DNA of 32,944 bases from assembly GCA_028288595.1 (NCBI GenBank), contig JAQBNK010000054.1, positions 1 through 32,944 on the forward strand. Reading direction: 5' to 3'. The notes under the pieces were generated by a model. That model saw only the letters and a list, made by a program, of their open reading frames with translations, was not told the origin of the DNA and made no database searches. This DNA is from Chitinophagaceae bacterium (lineage in GTDB: Bacteria; Bacteroidota; Bacteroidia; Chitinophagales; Chitinophagaceae). Position numbers and translations under genes: made by a program. This document shows, piece after piece, positions 8,070 to 17,206 of this stretch; the first letter of the stretch is position 1, and every line of letters starts with the position of its first letter.

Positions 8070-9693
8070 CCATATCCTCTGCGTCTTAAATAAGAAGGAA
8101 AAAAAGCAATTTCGTTTCATTGTTTTTTTTGACATAGTAAACACCCTGACTGACCTGTTATTTCTTGCGGGACTGGTAATGCTGATCGAGGTTTACACGG
8201 TACATACTGCACAGTATAATTTTCTTTCCCGTTTCATCAACCATAATAATTTTGTTTTTGTATCAGGACTATATCTTTTATTTTTTTGCTTCAAGAATTA
8301 TATCAGTTACCAGCTTTATAAAAAGCAGTACCAGTTTTTTTATAATGTAGCCAGCCGCATTTCAGGGGAGAGATTGTTGAATTACCTGGAGGGTGATTAC
8401 AGTAATTATGTAAATACAGACTCTTCAGTTCATATAAAAAAGATCAGTCAGCAGCCTGTTGAATTTGCTCATTATGTTTTGTCGGGACTTCAGCAAATCA
8501 TCTCCCAGGCAGTACTAATTTTTCTTACTGTTATTGTTTTAATAATATGGAAACCTTTTTTATTCCTGCTGGTAGCGGGCCTTTTGGTTCCGGCCATATT
8601 TATAATTTCCCGTCTTCTTAAAAAACAATTACAGTATGCCCGTACTATGTCTAAAAAAGCAAGTGAAGAATCGCTGCAAACACTTCAGCAGGCACTTAGC
8701 GGTTTTATAGAGACCAATCTTTACAACAAAAATCAATATTTCACCAGGCGTTACCTGGATAAACAAACAAAGTTGAATGACCACCTGGCTGCCATCCAGA
8801 CAACGCAGGGTATGCCATCAAAAATGATGGAAGTATTTGCTGTAGCCGGCTTTTTTATAATTGTAGTGGTAAACATGTGGGTGGGTGAGCCCGTTCAACT
8901 ATTTACTATCGGTGCATTTATGGCCGCCGCTTATAAAATTATTCCGGGTATTGTAAAGATCGTAAATGCCCGTGCACATTTAAAAACATATGCATACACG
9001 CTGGATATTACTGAACCCAGATTGCAAAAAGATATCGCAGCTATGTTTCACACAATTAATTCTGTTGCGTTCAATGATGTTTCTTTCTCTTATGATGGAA
9101 AGCAATTGTTGGATAAGCTCAGTTTCAGAATAGAAAAAGGCGACTTTGCGTTGGTTAGTGGTTTGTCAGGTAGAGGAAAAAGTTCCATGCTGAATGTGCT
9201 ATTGGGTTTCGTGCAGAGTAGTAACGGAAAAATAATGGTCAATAACAAAGAAGTACAGGGAACCGGGCTTAGAAACTACTGGGAGCGGATCGCATATAAT
9301 AAACAACAGCCCTTTATTTTTTATGCTTCATTACAGGAAAATATTTGTTTGGGTGATGATGAGAAGCAGGAAAGAATGGATGATGTACTTACCGCAACAG
9401 GCATCAAATCTTTCGGTGGAATCCTTACCCGTGAAAAAAATAACTTATTTAATTTATCCGAGAACGGGCGGAATATAAGTGGCGGACAGAGACAGCGTGT
9501 CGCCCTCGCAAGGACGCTATACCGCGATGCGGATCTGTATATTTTTGATGAATCATTCAGCGAACTCGATGAATCCGCAGAGATAAATCTAATCAGGCAT
9601 TGTGCCGCCCTGGCTGAAAAAGGTAAAATGGTTTTATTGGTTAGTCATAACAATATCGCAAAACAATATTGCAATAAAATCATTGAACTATAA
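8053..9693 (+). CDS. ABC half-transporter, lipid-linked oligosaccharide flippase-like
   Basis: 546 residues. Residues 20-310 form a transmembrane domain with five or six helices. Residues about 335-546 form an ATPase domain with Walker A GLSGRGKSS (370-378), signature ISGGQRQR (475-482), Walker B LYIFDE (495-500) with the catalytic Glu, and H-loop VSHN (His532). All catalytic residues are present, so it should work as a homodimer. The architecture fits MsbA/PglK-type exporters; lying right after an initiating sugar transferase, flipping an undecaprenyl-linked glycan is the most likely role. The gene starts inside the preceding CDS, which suggests translational coupling. An export pump for another lipid is the alternative. 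Confidence 0.88.
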   Translation: MKLKFNHILCVLNKKEKKQFRFIVFFDIVNTLTDLLFLAGLVMLIEVYTVHTAQYNFLSRFINHNNFVFVSGLYLLFFCFKNYISYQLYKKQYQFFYNVASRISGERLLNYLEGDYSNYVNTDSSVHIKKISQQPVEFAHYVLSGLQQIISQAVLIFLTVIVLIIWKPFLFLLVAGLLVPAIFIISRLLKKQLQYARTMSKKASEESLQTLQQALSGFIETNLYNKNQYFTRRYLDKQTKLNDHLAAIQTTQGMPSKMMEVFAVAGFFIIVVVNMWVGEPVQLFTIGAFMAAAYKIIPGIVKIVNARAHLKTYAYTLDITEPRLQKDIAAMFHTINSVAFNDVSFSYDGKQLLDKLSFRIEKGDFALVSGLSGRGKSSMLNVLLGFVQSSNGKIMVNNKEVQGTGLRNYWERIAYNKQQPFIFYASLQENICLGDDEKQERMDDVLTATGIKSFGGILTREKNNLFNLSENGRNISGGQRQRVALARTLYRDADLYIFDESFSELDESAEINLIRHCAALAEKGKMVLLVSHNNIAKQYCNKIIEL

Positions 9694-9698
9694 TTCTC

Positions 9699-10757
9699 AT
9701 GGGGCTAAAAAAAGAGGCAGTTGTAATTTTCAGTCCCGGCTTCGCTGCAAATGAAGAAGATACAACCTGCCTTCCTGCACAGCAGGTATTTTTTGAAGAA
9801 TTGCAGAAACAATTATCTCCTGTTGAAGTAATAATTTTCAGTTTTCAATATCCTTATTCTTCGAATGAGTATTTTTTTAAAGACATCCGCGTTATTCCTT
9901 TTAACGGGAGAACAAGAGGAGGCATATTTCACCTGGTTTTATGGCTAAGAGTATGGATGAAATTCCGGAAGATAAAAAAACAATACAGGGTGAAAACGGT
10001 ATTAAGCCTTTGGTGCTGTGAATGTGCATTGGTAGGAAAATTCCTTTGCCGTATTTACAAACTAGATTTTTTTTGCTGGATACTTGGGCAGGATGCAAAG
10101 GCAGACAATCACTATGTAAAAAAAATACGACCCGCAGCAAAAGAGTTGATCGCTATGTCGGAGTTTCTAGTGAACGAGTTTGAGAAAAATCATAAGATAA
10201 AACCTGCTAATATTATTGAGAATAGCATAGATGCCAGGCTATTTTATAAGGGTGATAAAGAAAAACTTGTTGATATTTTTTGCGCCGGCTCACTTATCCC
10301 ACTGAAGCAATATGATATTGCCATTGAAATAATAGGCGATATACTGAAGGATTTCCCAATGATAAGGGTTGTTATTTGTGGTAAAGGACCAGAAGAACAA
10401 AAATTACGACAACTGATAAATGATAAAAGTTTGGCTGCTCATGTTCACCTGATCGGTGAGCAGGCTCACCATCAGGTTTTGCGGTTGATGGAATCTTCAA
10501 AAATATTTTTACATCCCTCGGCATATGAGGGCTTTAGTTCCGCATGCCTCGAGGCATTACAGGCCGGTATGCATGTGGTAAGCTTTTGGCAGCCGATGTC
10601 GCAGCCAATAAAGCACTGGCATATTGTGCACACAAAAAAAGAAATGAAAGACAAAATTGTTTCACTCCTGACGTGGGAGCAATTAGATCATTCTCCTGTT
10701 ATGGTTTTTGATGTAAAGGTTAAAGCGAAACAAATGAAGGAGCTGTTACTTCAGTAA
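9699..10757 (+). CDS. Glycosyltransferase family 4
   Basis: 352 residues, soluble or peripheral, GT-B fold. The donor-binding half shows CAGSLIPLKQYDIAIEI (195-211), VVICGKGPEEQKLRQLI (224-240) and the retaining GT4 motif YEGFSSACLEAL with E277-x7-E285. The N-terminal half is divergent, as expected for the acceptor side. It starts 5 bases after the flippase stop and is the third gene of the block. It would add one sugar to the lipid-linked precursor on the cytoplasmic face; donor and linkage are not predictable. Its last 38 bases overlap the end of the opposite-strand GT4. Confidence 0.9.
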   Translation: MGLKKEAVVIFSPGFAANEEDTTCLPAQQVFFEELQKQLSPVEVIIFSFQYPYSSNEYFFKDIRVIPFNGRTRGGIFHLVLWLRVWMKFRKIKKQYRVKTVLSLWCCECALVGKFLCRIYKLDFFCWILGQDAKADNHYVKKIRPAAKELIAMSEFLVNEFEKNHKIKPANIIENSIDARLFYKGDKEKLVDIFCAGSLIPLKQYDIAIEIIGDILKDFPMIRVVICGKGPEEQKLRQLINDKSLAAHVHLIGEQAHHQVLRLMESSKIFLHPSAYEGFSSACLEALQAGMHVVSFWQPMSQPIKHWHIVHTKKEMKDKIVSLLTWEQLDHSPVMVFDVKVKAKQMKELLLQ

Positions 10758-11862
10758 ATGGCGGCGTCGAATAAAAGTTTTCAAACTGTTTGGCAATTGC
10801 TGCGGGTGAGTAGGTGTCCTCATAATATTGTTTAATGTAAACACCTGACTCTTCATCAGGTAGTGAAGGTAGTTGCAAAAGCGTTTTTAGTAGATCATCG
10901 GCATTGCCGGCTTCATAATAAAATCCATACCTGCCATCATCAATTACTTTCATGGCCGCTGGAATTTTTGTTACAACAGGTATACAACCACAGGATAATG
11001 CTTCTAATAAAGAAAGGCTTCCTCCTTCGCGGTGGCTTCCCGAAATAAAAACATCCGCCGCCCTATACCATGTTGCGAGTTCATCATGAATTATTTCTCC
11101 CACTAACTCAACGGTTTTACTAAGTGTAGGACTAGTTGTAATTCTGTTTTTAACCTGTTCCAGCATTTCACCACCCTGGTAGATCATATACATTTTTGCA
11201 GAGGCATTTTCAAAACTATATTTTTCAAAACCATCTAATACTGTTAGCGGATCTTTATTTTCATTCAATCTTCCCACCCATAAAAATGCCAGATCGGTTG
11301 TTGAAATATTCAATTTTTTTCTGCACTGAAATTTATTTTTTTGGTTGAAGGAGACGCTGGCAGAAGAAATTTCAATGCATTTTTTTTTATGAATGATTCC
11401 CGCCTCGATCCACTCGCGGGCACTGTCAATCGATGTGAAATGATAGGAAGTAATAAACCTGGCTGCCAGCTTTTGTAATAGCTTTCGAAATATTCTGCCG
11501 GGTTTATCAGCATGATATTCCTGGACTATTTTCGGGCTTTTACCTACCAAGAATCTAAGCTGCAAAACCTGCAATGGAAAGTGGAAGCCTGGTATTAGTA
11601 TTATTTCAGGATCTATTTTCTGAACAATTTGATGAAGCCTGAGAGGAAAGAGAGAATTTTTGCGAGGATTAACAAACGTATAATTTACATTATTCAATTT
11701 TAATCTTCCTTCATAGCCAATCTGCCCGACATAGTGAACCTCCTGATTTTTCGCCAGTTCTTCCAGTACAATTATAAAAGGACTTATCCTAGCGATCCAT
11801 TTATACGGATCTTCATATTGAGGCAGATAATTATAATTCAGAAAGACAATTCTCATCCGCAT
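10720..11862 (-). CDS. Glycosyltransferase family 4
   Basis: 380 residues with a GT-B fold. Visible motifs are WVGRLNENKDPLTVLDGF (195-212), VELVGEIIHDELATWYRAAD (251-270) and SHREGGSLSLLEAL, with E279-x7-E287 binding the donor. The N-terminal ATG at 11862 gives MRMRIVFLNYNYLPQYEDPY, a normal start for this family. It starts 5 bases after the amidohydrolase stop, as last gene of the methyltransferase-amidohydrolase-GT4 block, so it may act on the product of those two enzymes; that link is inference from position. It converges with the plus-strand GT4 with a coding overlap. Confidence 0.9.
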   Translation of the reverse strand: MRMRIVFLNYNYLPQYEDPYKWIARISPFIIVLEELAKNQEVHYVGQIGYEGRLKLNNVNYTFVNPRKNSLFPLRLHQIVQKIDPEIILIPGFHFPLQVLQLRFLVGKSPKIVQEYHADKPGRIFRKLLQKLAARFITSYHFTSIDSAREWIEAGIIHKKKCIEISSASVSFNQKNKFQCRKKLNISTTDLAFLWVGRLNENKDPLTVLDGFEKYSFENASAKMYMIYQGGEMLEQVKNRITTSPTLSKTVELVGEIIHDELATWYRAADVFISGSHREGGSLSLLEALSCGCIPVVTKIPAAMKVIDDGRYGFYYEAGNADDLLKTLLQLPSLPDEESGVYIKQYYEDTYSPAAIAKQFENFYSTPPFTEVTAPSFVSL

Positions 11863-11867
11863 TAACT

Positions 11868-13001
11868 TTAAATAGTACCGGAGACAGGCAGGCTAATACC
11901 ATGATTTTGGGTAATGTTTTTTATGATTTCATCCAGTCTTCCTTTTACCCATTTTTTTGAACCGTGTAGCCATACTTGGCTGAAATTTTCTTTGTTTTCC
12001 TGTGTTTCTATAGTGTTATCAAACAATACAATCTTTCCACCGGCAACTATCAAAAGAATATCTTCTGGTTGCAGTGAATAAAATGATTGATAATAATCAG
12101 CATGTTTTCTTTTTGCGATTACGATATCAGCAAAAGAACCCGGTCTTAGTAACCCTGAATTTATCTTCCATGCTTTAGCTGCATTAACGGTTAAAGCATT
12201 AAATAATTCAGTATCGGATAAAAGTTCCGAGTTTTTAGCAGTGACAATATGATTCCAGATATTCCAATCACCCGTTAATGTAGAATCAGTTCCAAATAAA
12301 ATCGTTGTTTTTGATTTCAGCAGGTCCACTCTTGCAGTGGCATTATACAACCCGTAGTTAGAAACAGGACACCATACCAACGCTTTAAATTTGGGCGCTT
12401 CCGTTTCTGTTATTCCAATTCCATGTACGGCTATGATGTTTTTTTTCAGCAGGTTCCATTTAATAACTGATCCTGATTCATCTGCTGATTTCTTATCAAT
12501 TCCTTCCGCTATGTGCATATTTACTTTTTTATGCAAGGTGAAAGGATTATTCAGCCTGTATTTCCATGATTTATCAAAGCCTGCAGAGTGTATCGACTTG
12601 GATTGCTGATCGACCCTGATAATATTATTGTGATATTTCAATTGTTTCCCGTGATTTATAACGGAAGTCACACCGCATAATAAATTTTTATAAATCCCCC
12701 ACTGTATTCTCAATTCTTCCGGGATCTGTAAAATATTTTCTATTTCTTTTTTACAGGAGCGATGGACATCTGCTCCCCATTCAGTATAACCAGGGTAAGG
12801 ACCTTTTCCTAATTGCGGAAAAAGATTGAAATCAAGATGATCATGAGAATTGATCAGTCCGGGAAAAGCAATAGCATCTTTGAAATTGAAAGCATGCTTA
12901 CTGCCTTCATCTGAATCTTTTATAGAATTTATATAGTCTTTCTCAATATAAATGCAAACAGGAGAGGGCTGCGTATTTATGTAAACATTATTCAGCCGCA
13001 T
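11868..13001 (-). CDS. Metal-dependent amidohydrolase, deaminase/chlorohydrolase type
   Basis: 377 residues of the amidohydrolase superfamily. The full active site is visible: PGLINSHDHLD with H53 and H55, HIAEG with H163 and catalytic E166, AVHG with H193, and FGTDSTL with D239. The HxxE plus GTD pattern is that of ATZ/TRZ-type aminohydrolases (cytosine, guanine or methylthioadenosine deaminase relatives). The ends carry the usual small beta-sandwich, with RPGSFADIVIAKRK near 286-299. It would hydrolyse an amino group or halide from a ring compound in the cytoplasm; the substrate is unknown. Its start lies inside the methyltransferase gene (14-base overlap), so the two are probably translated together. 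Such an enzyme is unusual between glycosyltransferases. Confidence 0.85.
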   Translation of the reverse strand: MRLNNVYINTQPSPVCIYIEKDYINSIKDSDEGSKHAFNFKDAIAFPGLINSHDHLDFNLFPQLGKGPYPGYTEWGADVHRSCKKEIENILQIPEELRIQWGIYKNLLCGVTSVINHGKQLKYHNNIIRVDQQSKSIHSAGFDKSWKYRLNNPFTLHKKVNMHIAEGIDKKSADESGSVIKWNLLKKNIIAVHGIGITETEAPKFKALVWCPVSNYGLYNATARVDLLKSKTTILFGTDSTLTGDWNIWNHIVTAKNSELLSDTELFNALTVNAAKAWKINSGLLRPGSFADIVIAKRKHADYYQSFYSLQPEDILLIVAGGKIVLFDNTIETQENKENFSQVWLHGSKKWVKGRLDEIIKNITQNHGISLPVSGTI

Positions 13002-13737
13002 AATTTTTCTTTAGATGCATGCCGTAAATAACAGGTGAACCTTTGTATCGTTCATATACATGCAGCGCATTAGCTTCATGATAAAACTGAATCATGCTCT
13101 TATCGATTTTCATCTCTTTTGTAAATACCGGGTAAAAATTATTCTCAAATGCTTTTAATTTTATTTGGTCGAGGGAATGCACATAATTTTTAATAATTAC
13201 TTCTCTTCCATTATTGAAAAAATTTCTTTTACCGCCTTTAGCCAGGAGGCCAGGATGAAAGTCGGTGAGTAAAATATCTCCGCCGGGTTTTAAGATTCTT
13301 TGCCATTCCGTAAATAGCTCCGTTATATTTTCTATATGAGCAATAGTTAGCGTTGAGACAATAATATCGCAGCTTGCTGTCGGAATATTATTAAGTTTAA
13401 TATTTGTAATGTGCTCCACCCTGGCAAAGGGAAATTTTAGTTTTAACTCCTCCAGCATTTTTGCGGAAACATCTGCCCCGGTGAGTGTCGCCGGTTTTTT
13501 TTCAACTATTTTTTGCCAATGCCTGCCTGTACCGCAACCAATATCAATTATATGAGCATTGGAGGGATTAATCCTGCCAAGCAATTCTGTAAAGACCTGT
13601 TCATCAAGTGACAACATCAGGTTGCCGGGCTGATTATCATATACTGATGCCCAAAGATCATAAGCATCTGCGGCTGGTAAAGTTGCAGCGGCAGGAGTGA
13701 ATTTTTTTCTTAGAACGGGAATAAATGACAGGAGCAT
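12988..13737 (-). CDS. Class I SAM-dependent methyltransferase
   Basis: 249 residues. The SAM site is clear: HIIDIGCGTGRHW (motif I, 62-74), LTGADVSAKMLEELK (motif II acidic end, 85-99), and DIIVSTLTIAHI followed by RILKPGGDILLTDFHP (motifs post-I to III). It is a Methyltransf_11/UbiE-like small-molecule methyltransferase; the acceptor atom is unknown. It is first gene of the minus-strand block and diverges from the radical SAM block across 143 bases (13738-13880). In that gap I see only an imperfect TACGTTTT (like TAnnTTTG) on the plus strand and no clear operator. Confidence 0.88.
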   Translation of the reverse strand: MLLSFIPVLRKKFTPAAATLPAADAYDLWASVYDNQPGNLMLSLDEQVFTELLGRINPSNAHIIDIGCGTGRHWQKIVEKKPATLTGADVSAKMLEELKLKFPFARVEHITNIKLNNIPTASCDIIVSTLTIAHIENITELFTEWQRILKPGGDILLTDFHPGLLAKGGKRNFFNNGREVIIKNYVHSLDQIKLKAFENNFYPVFTKEMKIDKSMIQFYHEANALHVYERYKGSPVIYGMHLKKNYAAE

Positions 13738-13880
13738 AAATTTTCAATCATCAGGTATGTAGAATGAATACGCAAAAACGGTTAAATGGTTGGTGAATAA
13801 CCCTTAAAAAACATCAGGAAAAAAGCAACCCGGCAACATAATTATACGTTTTAATTAGCAAGGCACCAGCCCTTATTGAT

Positions 13881-15383
13881 ATGACCAATAAAATCCTCCT
13901 TTTTAACCCCAAAAGTGCCATTGCCAAGCACCGTATCCCTAATTCTATTTTGAGTATCGCCGCAGCTATTGAAGGAAAATACGAATGGGTGATAGTGGAT
14001 GGCAACAGGGAAGATGATCCCTATGGTAAAATCGCGTCTTACCTCGAAACGGGCGAATTTAAATACGCTGGTTTTACAGTGATGCCCGGACCACAATTGA
14101 AACAAGCGGTCCCAATAGCAAAACAGGTGAAAGAAAAATTTCCTTTTATCACTATGATCTGGGGAGGTTACTTTCCTACACACCAGAACAAATCAGTGTT
14201 AAATTCAGGTTATGTTGATTATGTGATCAATGGCCCGGGGGATAAAGCATTTCCGCAACTAATAGATGCACTCGAAAACAATAAACCTTATGAACTGATT
14301 AAAAATATCATTTATAAGTCGGGGGATTCGATCATTAAAACAATGAAAGACGATATACCGGACCAGGATAAGCTCCCAGCGCTGCCTTATGATAAATTGC
14401 ATGAGTTCTATTCAATCAACCAATATCTTGGTAAAACTTACCTGGGTAATAAAACACTCGCCTATCACTCAAGTATCGGTTGTCCTTTTACGTGTTCATT
14501 TTGCGCCGTAGTTCCCATTTTTGAAGCGAGGTGGAAAGCTAAATCAGCACAGCAGGTTTACAATGACATAAAATATATCAAAGATAAATGGGGCGCTGAT
14601 GCCGTTGAATTTCATGATAATAACTTTTTCGTTTCTGAAAAAAGGGTCATCGAATTTGCAACACTCATCAAACCCGAAAAAATGAAATGGTGGGGGATGG
14701 CCCGGATAGATACTATGGCAAAATTTAAAGATGAGACATTGCGGCTTATCAGTGATGCTGGCTGCAAAATTATTTTCTTCGGTGCGGAAAGCGGTAATGA
14801 TGCTGTTTTGAAACAGTTGGATAAAGGCGGTACTCAAACGGGAGCTCAAATAATAGAGTTTGCAGAAAGACTTAAGCAATTTAATATCATCCCTGAATAT
14901 TCCTTTGTTCTCGGTACACCTGCGTCCACAGCAGGAGAAGTGGAGGAGAAAATAGATTTTGATATCCACTTTATAAAAAAAGTAAAGAAGGTAAATCCGG
15001 AAACTGAGATCGTCTTATATACTTATAGCCCCGTGCCGACAGAGGGTTCTGAATTATATAAAGAAGCTTTATCAAATGGCTTCAGGTTTCCCCAAACACT
15101 TGAAGACTGGATAAGTCCGCAGTGGGAAAATTTTGATCTGCGAAAAAATCCACTTACACCGTGGCTCACTCCCGCAATGATTGACAAGATCAGGAATTTT
15201 GAAACCGTCTTAAATGGCCGGTATCCCACAGTTACTGATATAAGACTGAATGATTTTAAAAGGAAGTTCATTCGTTTTATTTCGGGTGTGCGTTATGCGG
15301 TTAATGTTTATGATTATCCGTATGAAATAAAATTATTGCAGAGGTGGTGGAGATACAGGCAACCCGAAATACAAGGATTTTAA
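13881..15383 (+). CDS. B12-binding-type radical SAM enzyme
   Basis: 500 residues. Residues 1-135 resemble the Rossmann-like cobalamin-binding domain (ILLFNPKSAIAKHRIPNSIL, later WGGYFPTHQ). The DxHxxG cobalamin His motif is not seen, which is common in BchE-like members. Residues 190-420 form the radical SAM barrel with C201-PFT-C205-SF-C208 (CxxxCxxC) for the 4Fe-4S cluster, then EFHDNNFF and IIFFGAESGNDAVLKQLDKG. By family it generates a 5'-deoxyadenosyl radical and may methylate an unactivated carbon or rearrange a ring; the substrate is unknown. It is first gene of a five-gene coupled operon, and the methyltransferase starts 2 bases after its stop. Confidence 0.9.
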   Translation: MTNKILLFNPKSAIAKHRIPNSILSIAAAIEGKYEWVIVDGNREDDPYGKIASYLETGEFKYAGFTVMPGPQLKQAVPIAKQVKEKFPFITMIWGGYFPTHQNKSVLNSGYVDYVINGPGDKAFPQLIDALENNKPYELIKNIIYKSGDSIIKTMKDDIPDQDKLPALPYDKLHEFYSINQYLGKTYLGNKTLAYHSSIGCPFTCSFCAVVPIFEARWKAKSAQQVYNDIKYIKDKWGADAVEFHDNNFFVSEKRVIEFATLIKPEKMKWWGMARIDTMAKFKDETLRLISDAGCKIIFFGAESGNDAVLKQLDKGGTQTGAQIIEFAERLKQFNIIPEYSFVLGTPASTAGEVEEKIDFDIHFIKKVKKVNPETEIVLYTYSPVPTEGSELYKEALSNGFRFPQTLEDWISPQWENFDLRKNPLTPWLTPAMIDKIRNFETVLNGRYPTVTDIRLNDFKRKFIRFISGVRYAVNVYDYPYEIKLLQRWWRYRQPEIQGF

Positions 15384-15385
15384 AA

Positions 15386-16150
15386 ATGAATGGCTTAATA
15401 CACTATATTAATGATGAAACGGGTACCGAGATTTTCCACGGGCCTGCATCTGCTTTTTCTGACCTGTATTATGAAGCAAGAAAAAAAGAGAATCGTATTT
15501 ATACGGATGAGCAATTAAATAACCTCCCGGAAATAGAACGTACTCATCCGTATTATAATGAATGGCAGGTAAGAAAGCAGACCGCACAAAAGCTCACCAC
15601 TTACCTGATGTCGTTTAATAAAAATCTAAAAATACTTGAAGTAGGTTGTGGAAACGGATGGTTATCTGCTAAACTTGCCGGGATACCCGGAAGTATAGTT
15701 GTGGGTTGCGATATTAACAAGCCCGAACTGCAGCAGGCGAAGCGTGTTTTTAATAACCAGTATAACCTGCGTTTTGCATACGGAGATATCCGGTTCATGG
15801 AATTCTTTGAAATGCAATTCGATATTATTGTTTTCGCAGCTTCTATACAATATTTCCCCACGCTTGATAGTATCATTTCTTCAGCATTAAAAATGCTTGA
15901 TAAGAAAGGGGAGATTCATCTTGTTGATTCGCATATTTATCGTACAGAAGCAATCAGCAATGCAAAGAAAAGAACAACTGAATATTATTGTGATCTCGGG
16001 CTGCCGGAAATGGCGGATCATTATTTTCATCATAATATCGCTGATCTGTCCGCATTCAATCATTCATATTTTTCTAAGGGTGAAAGCCGGATCAATAAAC
16101 TGCTTAGAAAGCCTTCATTATTTCCGTGGATCAGGATAAAACATTTTTAA
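15386..16150 (+). CDS. Class I SAM-dependent methyltransferase
   Basis: 254 residues from ATG 15386, two bases after the radical SAM stop. An ATG at 15344 is in frame but lies 40 bases inside the preceding gene and adds a non-conserved leader, so the later start is preferred. Motif I is LKILEVGCGNGWLSAKL (81-97), followed by GSIVVGCDINKPELQQAK and FDIIVFAASIQYFP, and a typical later HLVDSHIY. It is a small-molecule methyltransferase placed between two radical SAM enzymes, so the same pathway intermediate is the likely substrate. The stop overlaps the next start as TAATG. Confidence 0.87.
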   Translation: MNGLIHYINDETGTEIFHGPASAFSDLYYEARKKENRIYTDEQLNNLPEIERTHPYYNEWQVRKQTAQKLTTYLMSFNKNLKILEVGCGNGWLSAKLAGIPGSIVVGCDINKPELQQAKRVFNNQYNLRFAYGDIRFMEFFEMQFDIIVFAASIQYFPTLDSIISSALKMLDKKGEIHLVDSHIYRTEAISNAKKRTTEYYCDLGLPEMADHYFHHNIADLSAFNHSYFSKGESRINKLLRKPSLFPWIRIKHF

Positions 16151-17202
16151 TGCAGTCCCTTTGGCAAACATACCAACGTAAGAAAACACTTCGAACCAAC
16201 AGGGTATCGAGTTTGCCAATTGTGATACTGATGCCGCATTCCGCATGTAACTGCCGTTGTGTAATGTGCGATATCTGGAAGAGTAATGACAATATTCAGC
16301 AACTAAATGAAGCAGATGTTGAAGAGCTTCTGGCTTCTTTACAAAAACTTCATACTAAGCAGGTGGTCATGTCTGGTGGTGAGGCTTTGCTGAATAAAAA
16401 TTTTTTTGATCTCTGTACTTTATTGAAGAAACAGAAAATAAGGATCACACTTTTATCAACCGGAATTTTATTAAGTAAATATGCGCACCAGTTAGCAGAA
16501 CAGGTGGATGATATTATCATTTCTCTTGATGGTGATGAGGAAATACATAATTTGATCAGGAATATACCTGCGGCTTTTTCTAAGCTACAGGCCGGCGTTC
16601 ATGCTGTTCGTGAATTACAACCGTCCTATAAAATATCTGCACGCACTGTAATTCAAAAAATGAATTTTAGAAAATGGCCTGCGATCATTGAAACAGCAAA
16701 GCAGCTTAACCTTAACAGTATTAGTTTTTTACCGGCCGATGTTTCAAGCGAAGCGTTCAATCGTTCAATTCCCTGGGGTATTGATAAACAAAGTGAGGTG
16801 ATGATTTTAAAGGAGGAACTAAATGACCTCCGTGAAATAATAGAATCGATCATTGATAAAAATGCTGATGATATAGATGCCGGTTTTATTAGTGAGAGCC
16901 GTGATAAACTTCGTAACATCTATTATTATTACGCAGCATTATATGGTCTTAATGATTTCCCTTTTAAAAGCTGTAATGCTCCATGGGTTTCAGCAGTTAT
17001 TGAAGCCGATGGAACTTTACGTCCCTGTTTTTTTCATTCTCCAATGGGGAATGTGAAGAAGAATTCGCTTGGTGAATTATTAAACAGTAAGGAGGCAATG
17101 GCTTTTCGGGCATCTTTAAAAGACAATCAAAACGAAATTTGCAAAAAATGCGTTTGTTATTTAAACCTATCGCCATGGGTAAATCCTGCGGCTATTAACT
17201 AA
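16150..17202 (+). CDS. Radical SAM enzyme with SPASM/twitch-like C-terminus
   Basis: 350 residues from ATG 16150, which overlaps the previous stop as TAATG and implies coupling. An in-frame ATG at 16126 would add eight residues. The radical SAM site is C33-NCR-C37-VM-C40, followed by VVMSGGEALLNKNFFDL (the GGE motif) and IIISLDGDEEIH. The C-terminal part has C275 (SCNAPW), then DGTLRPC with C293, GN, and ICKKCVCY with C331, C334 and C336. That spacing fits an auxiliary 4Fe-4S cluster of the SPASM/twitch type. Relatives modify peptides, sugars or lipids; no precursor peptide is visible nearby. It lacks a B12 domain. Confidence 0.88.
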   Translation: MQSLWQTYQRKKTLRTNRVSSLPIVILMPHSACNCRCVMCDIWKSNDNIQQLNEADVEELLASLQKLHTKQVVMSGGEALLNKNFFDLCTLLKKQKIRITLLSTGILLSKYAHQLAEQVDDIIISLDGDEEIHNLIRNIPAAFSKLQAGVHAVRELQPSYKISARTVIQKMNFRKWPAIIETAKQLNLNSISFLPADVSSEAFNRSIPWGIDKQSEVMILKEELNDLREIIESIIDKNADDIDAGFISESRDKLRNIYYYYAALYGLNDFPFKSCNAPWVSAVIEADGTLRPCFFHSPMGNVKKNSLGELLNSKEAMAFRASLKDNQNEICKKCVCYLNLSPWVNPAAIN

Positions 17203-17206
17203 AATT

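Noticed and set aside
16126-16149. Longer start of the SPASM-like radical SAM enzyme at 16126
   Set aside because: It would overlap the previous gene by 25 bases; the TAATG junction at 16148-16152 is a better coupled start. It cannot be fully excluded.
16150-17202. RiPP maturase with a precursor peptide
   Set aside because: The C-terminal cysteine pattern invites this reading, but the genes around it are packed end to end and no short precursor-like frame was found next to it.
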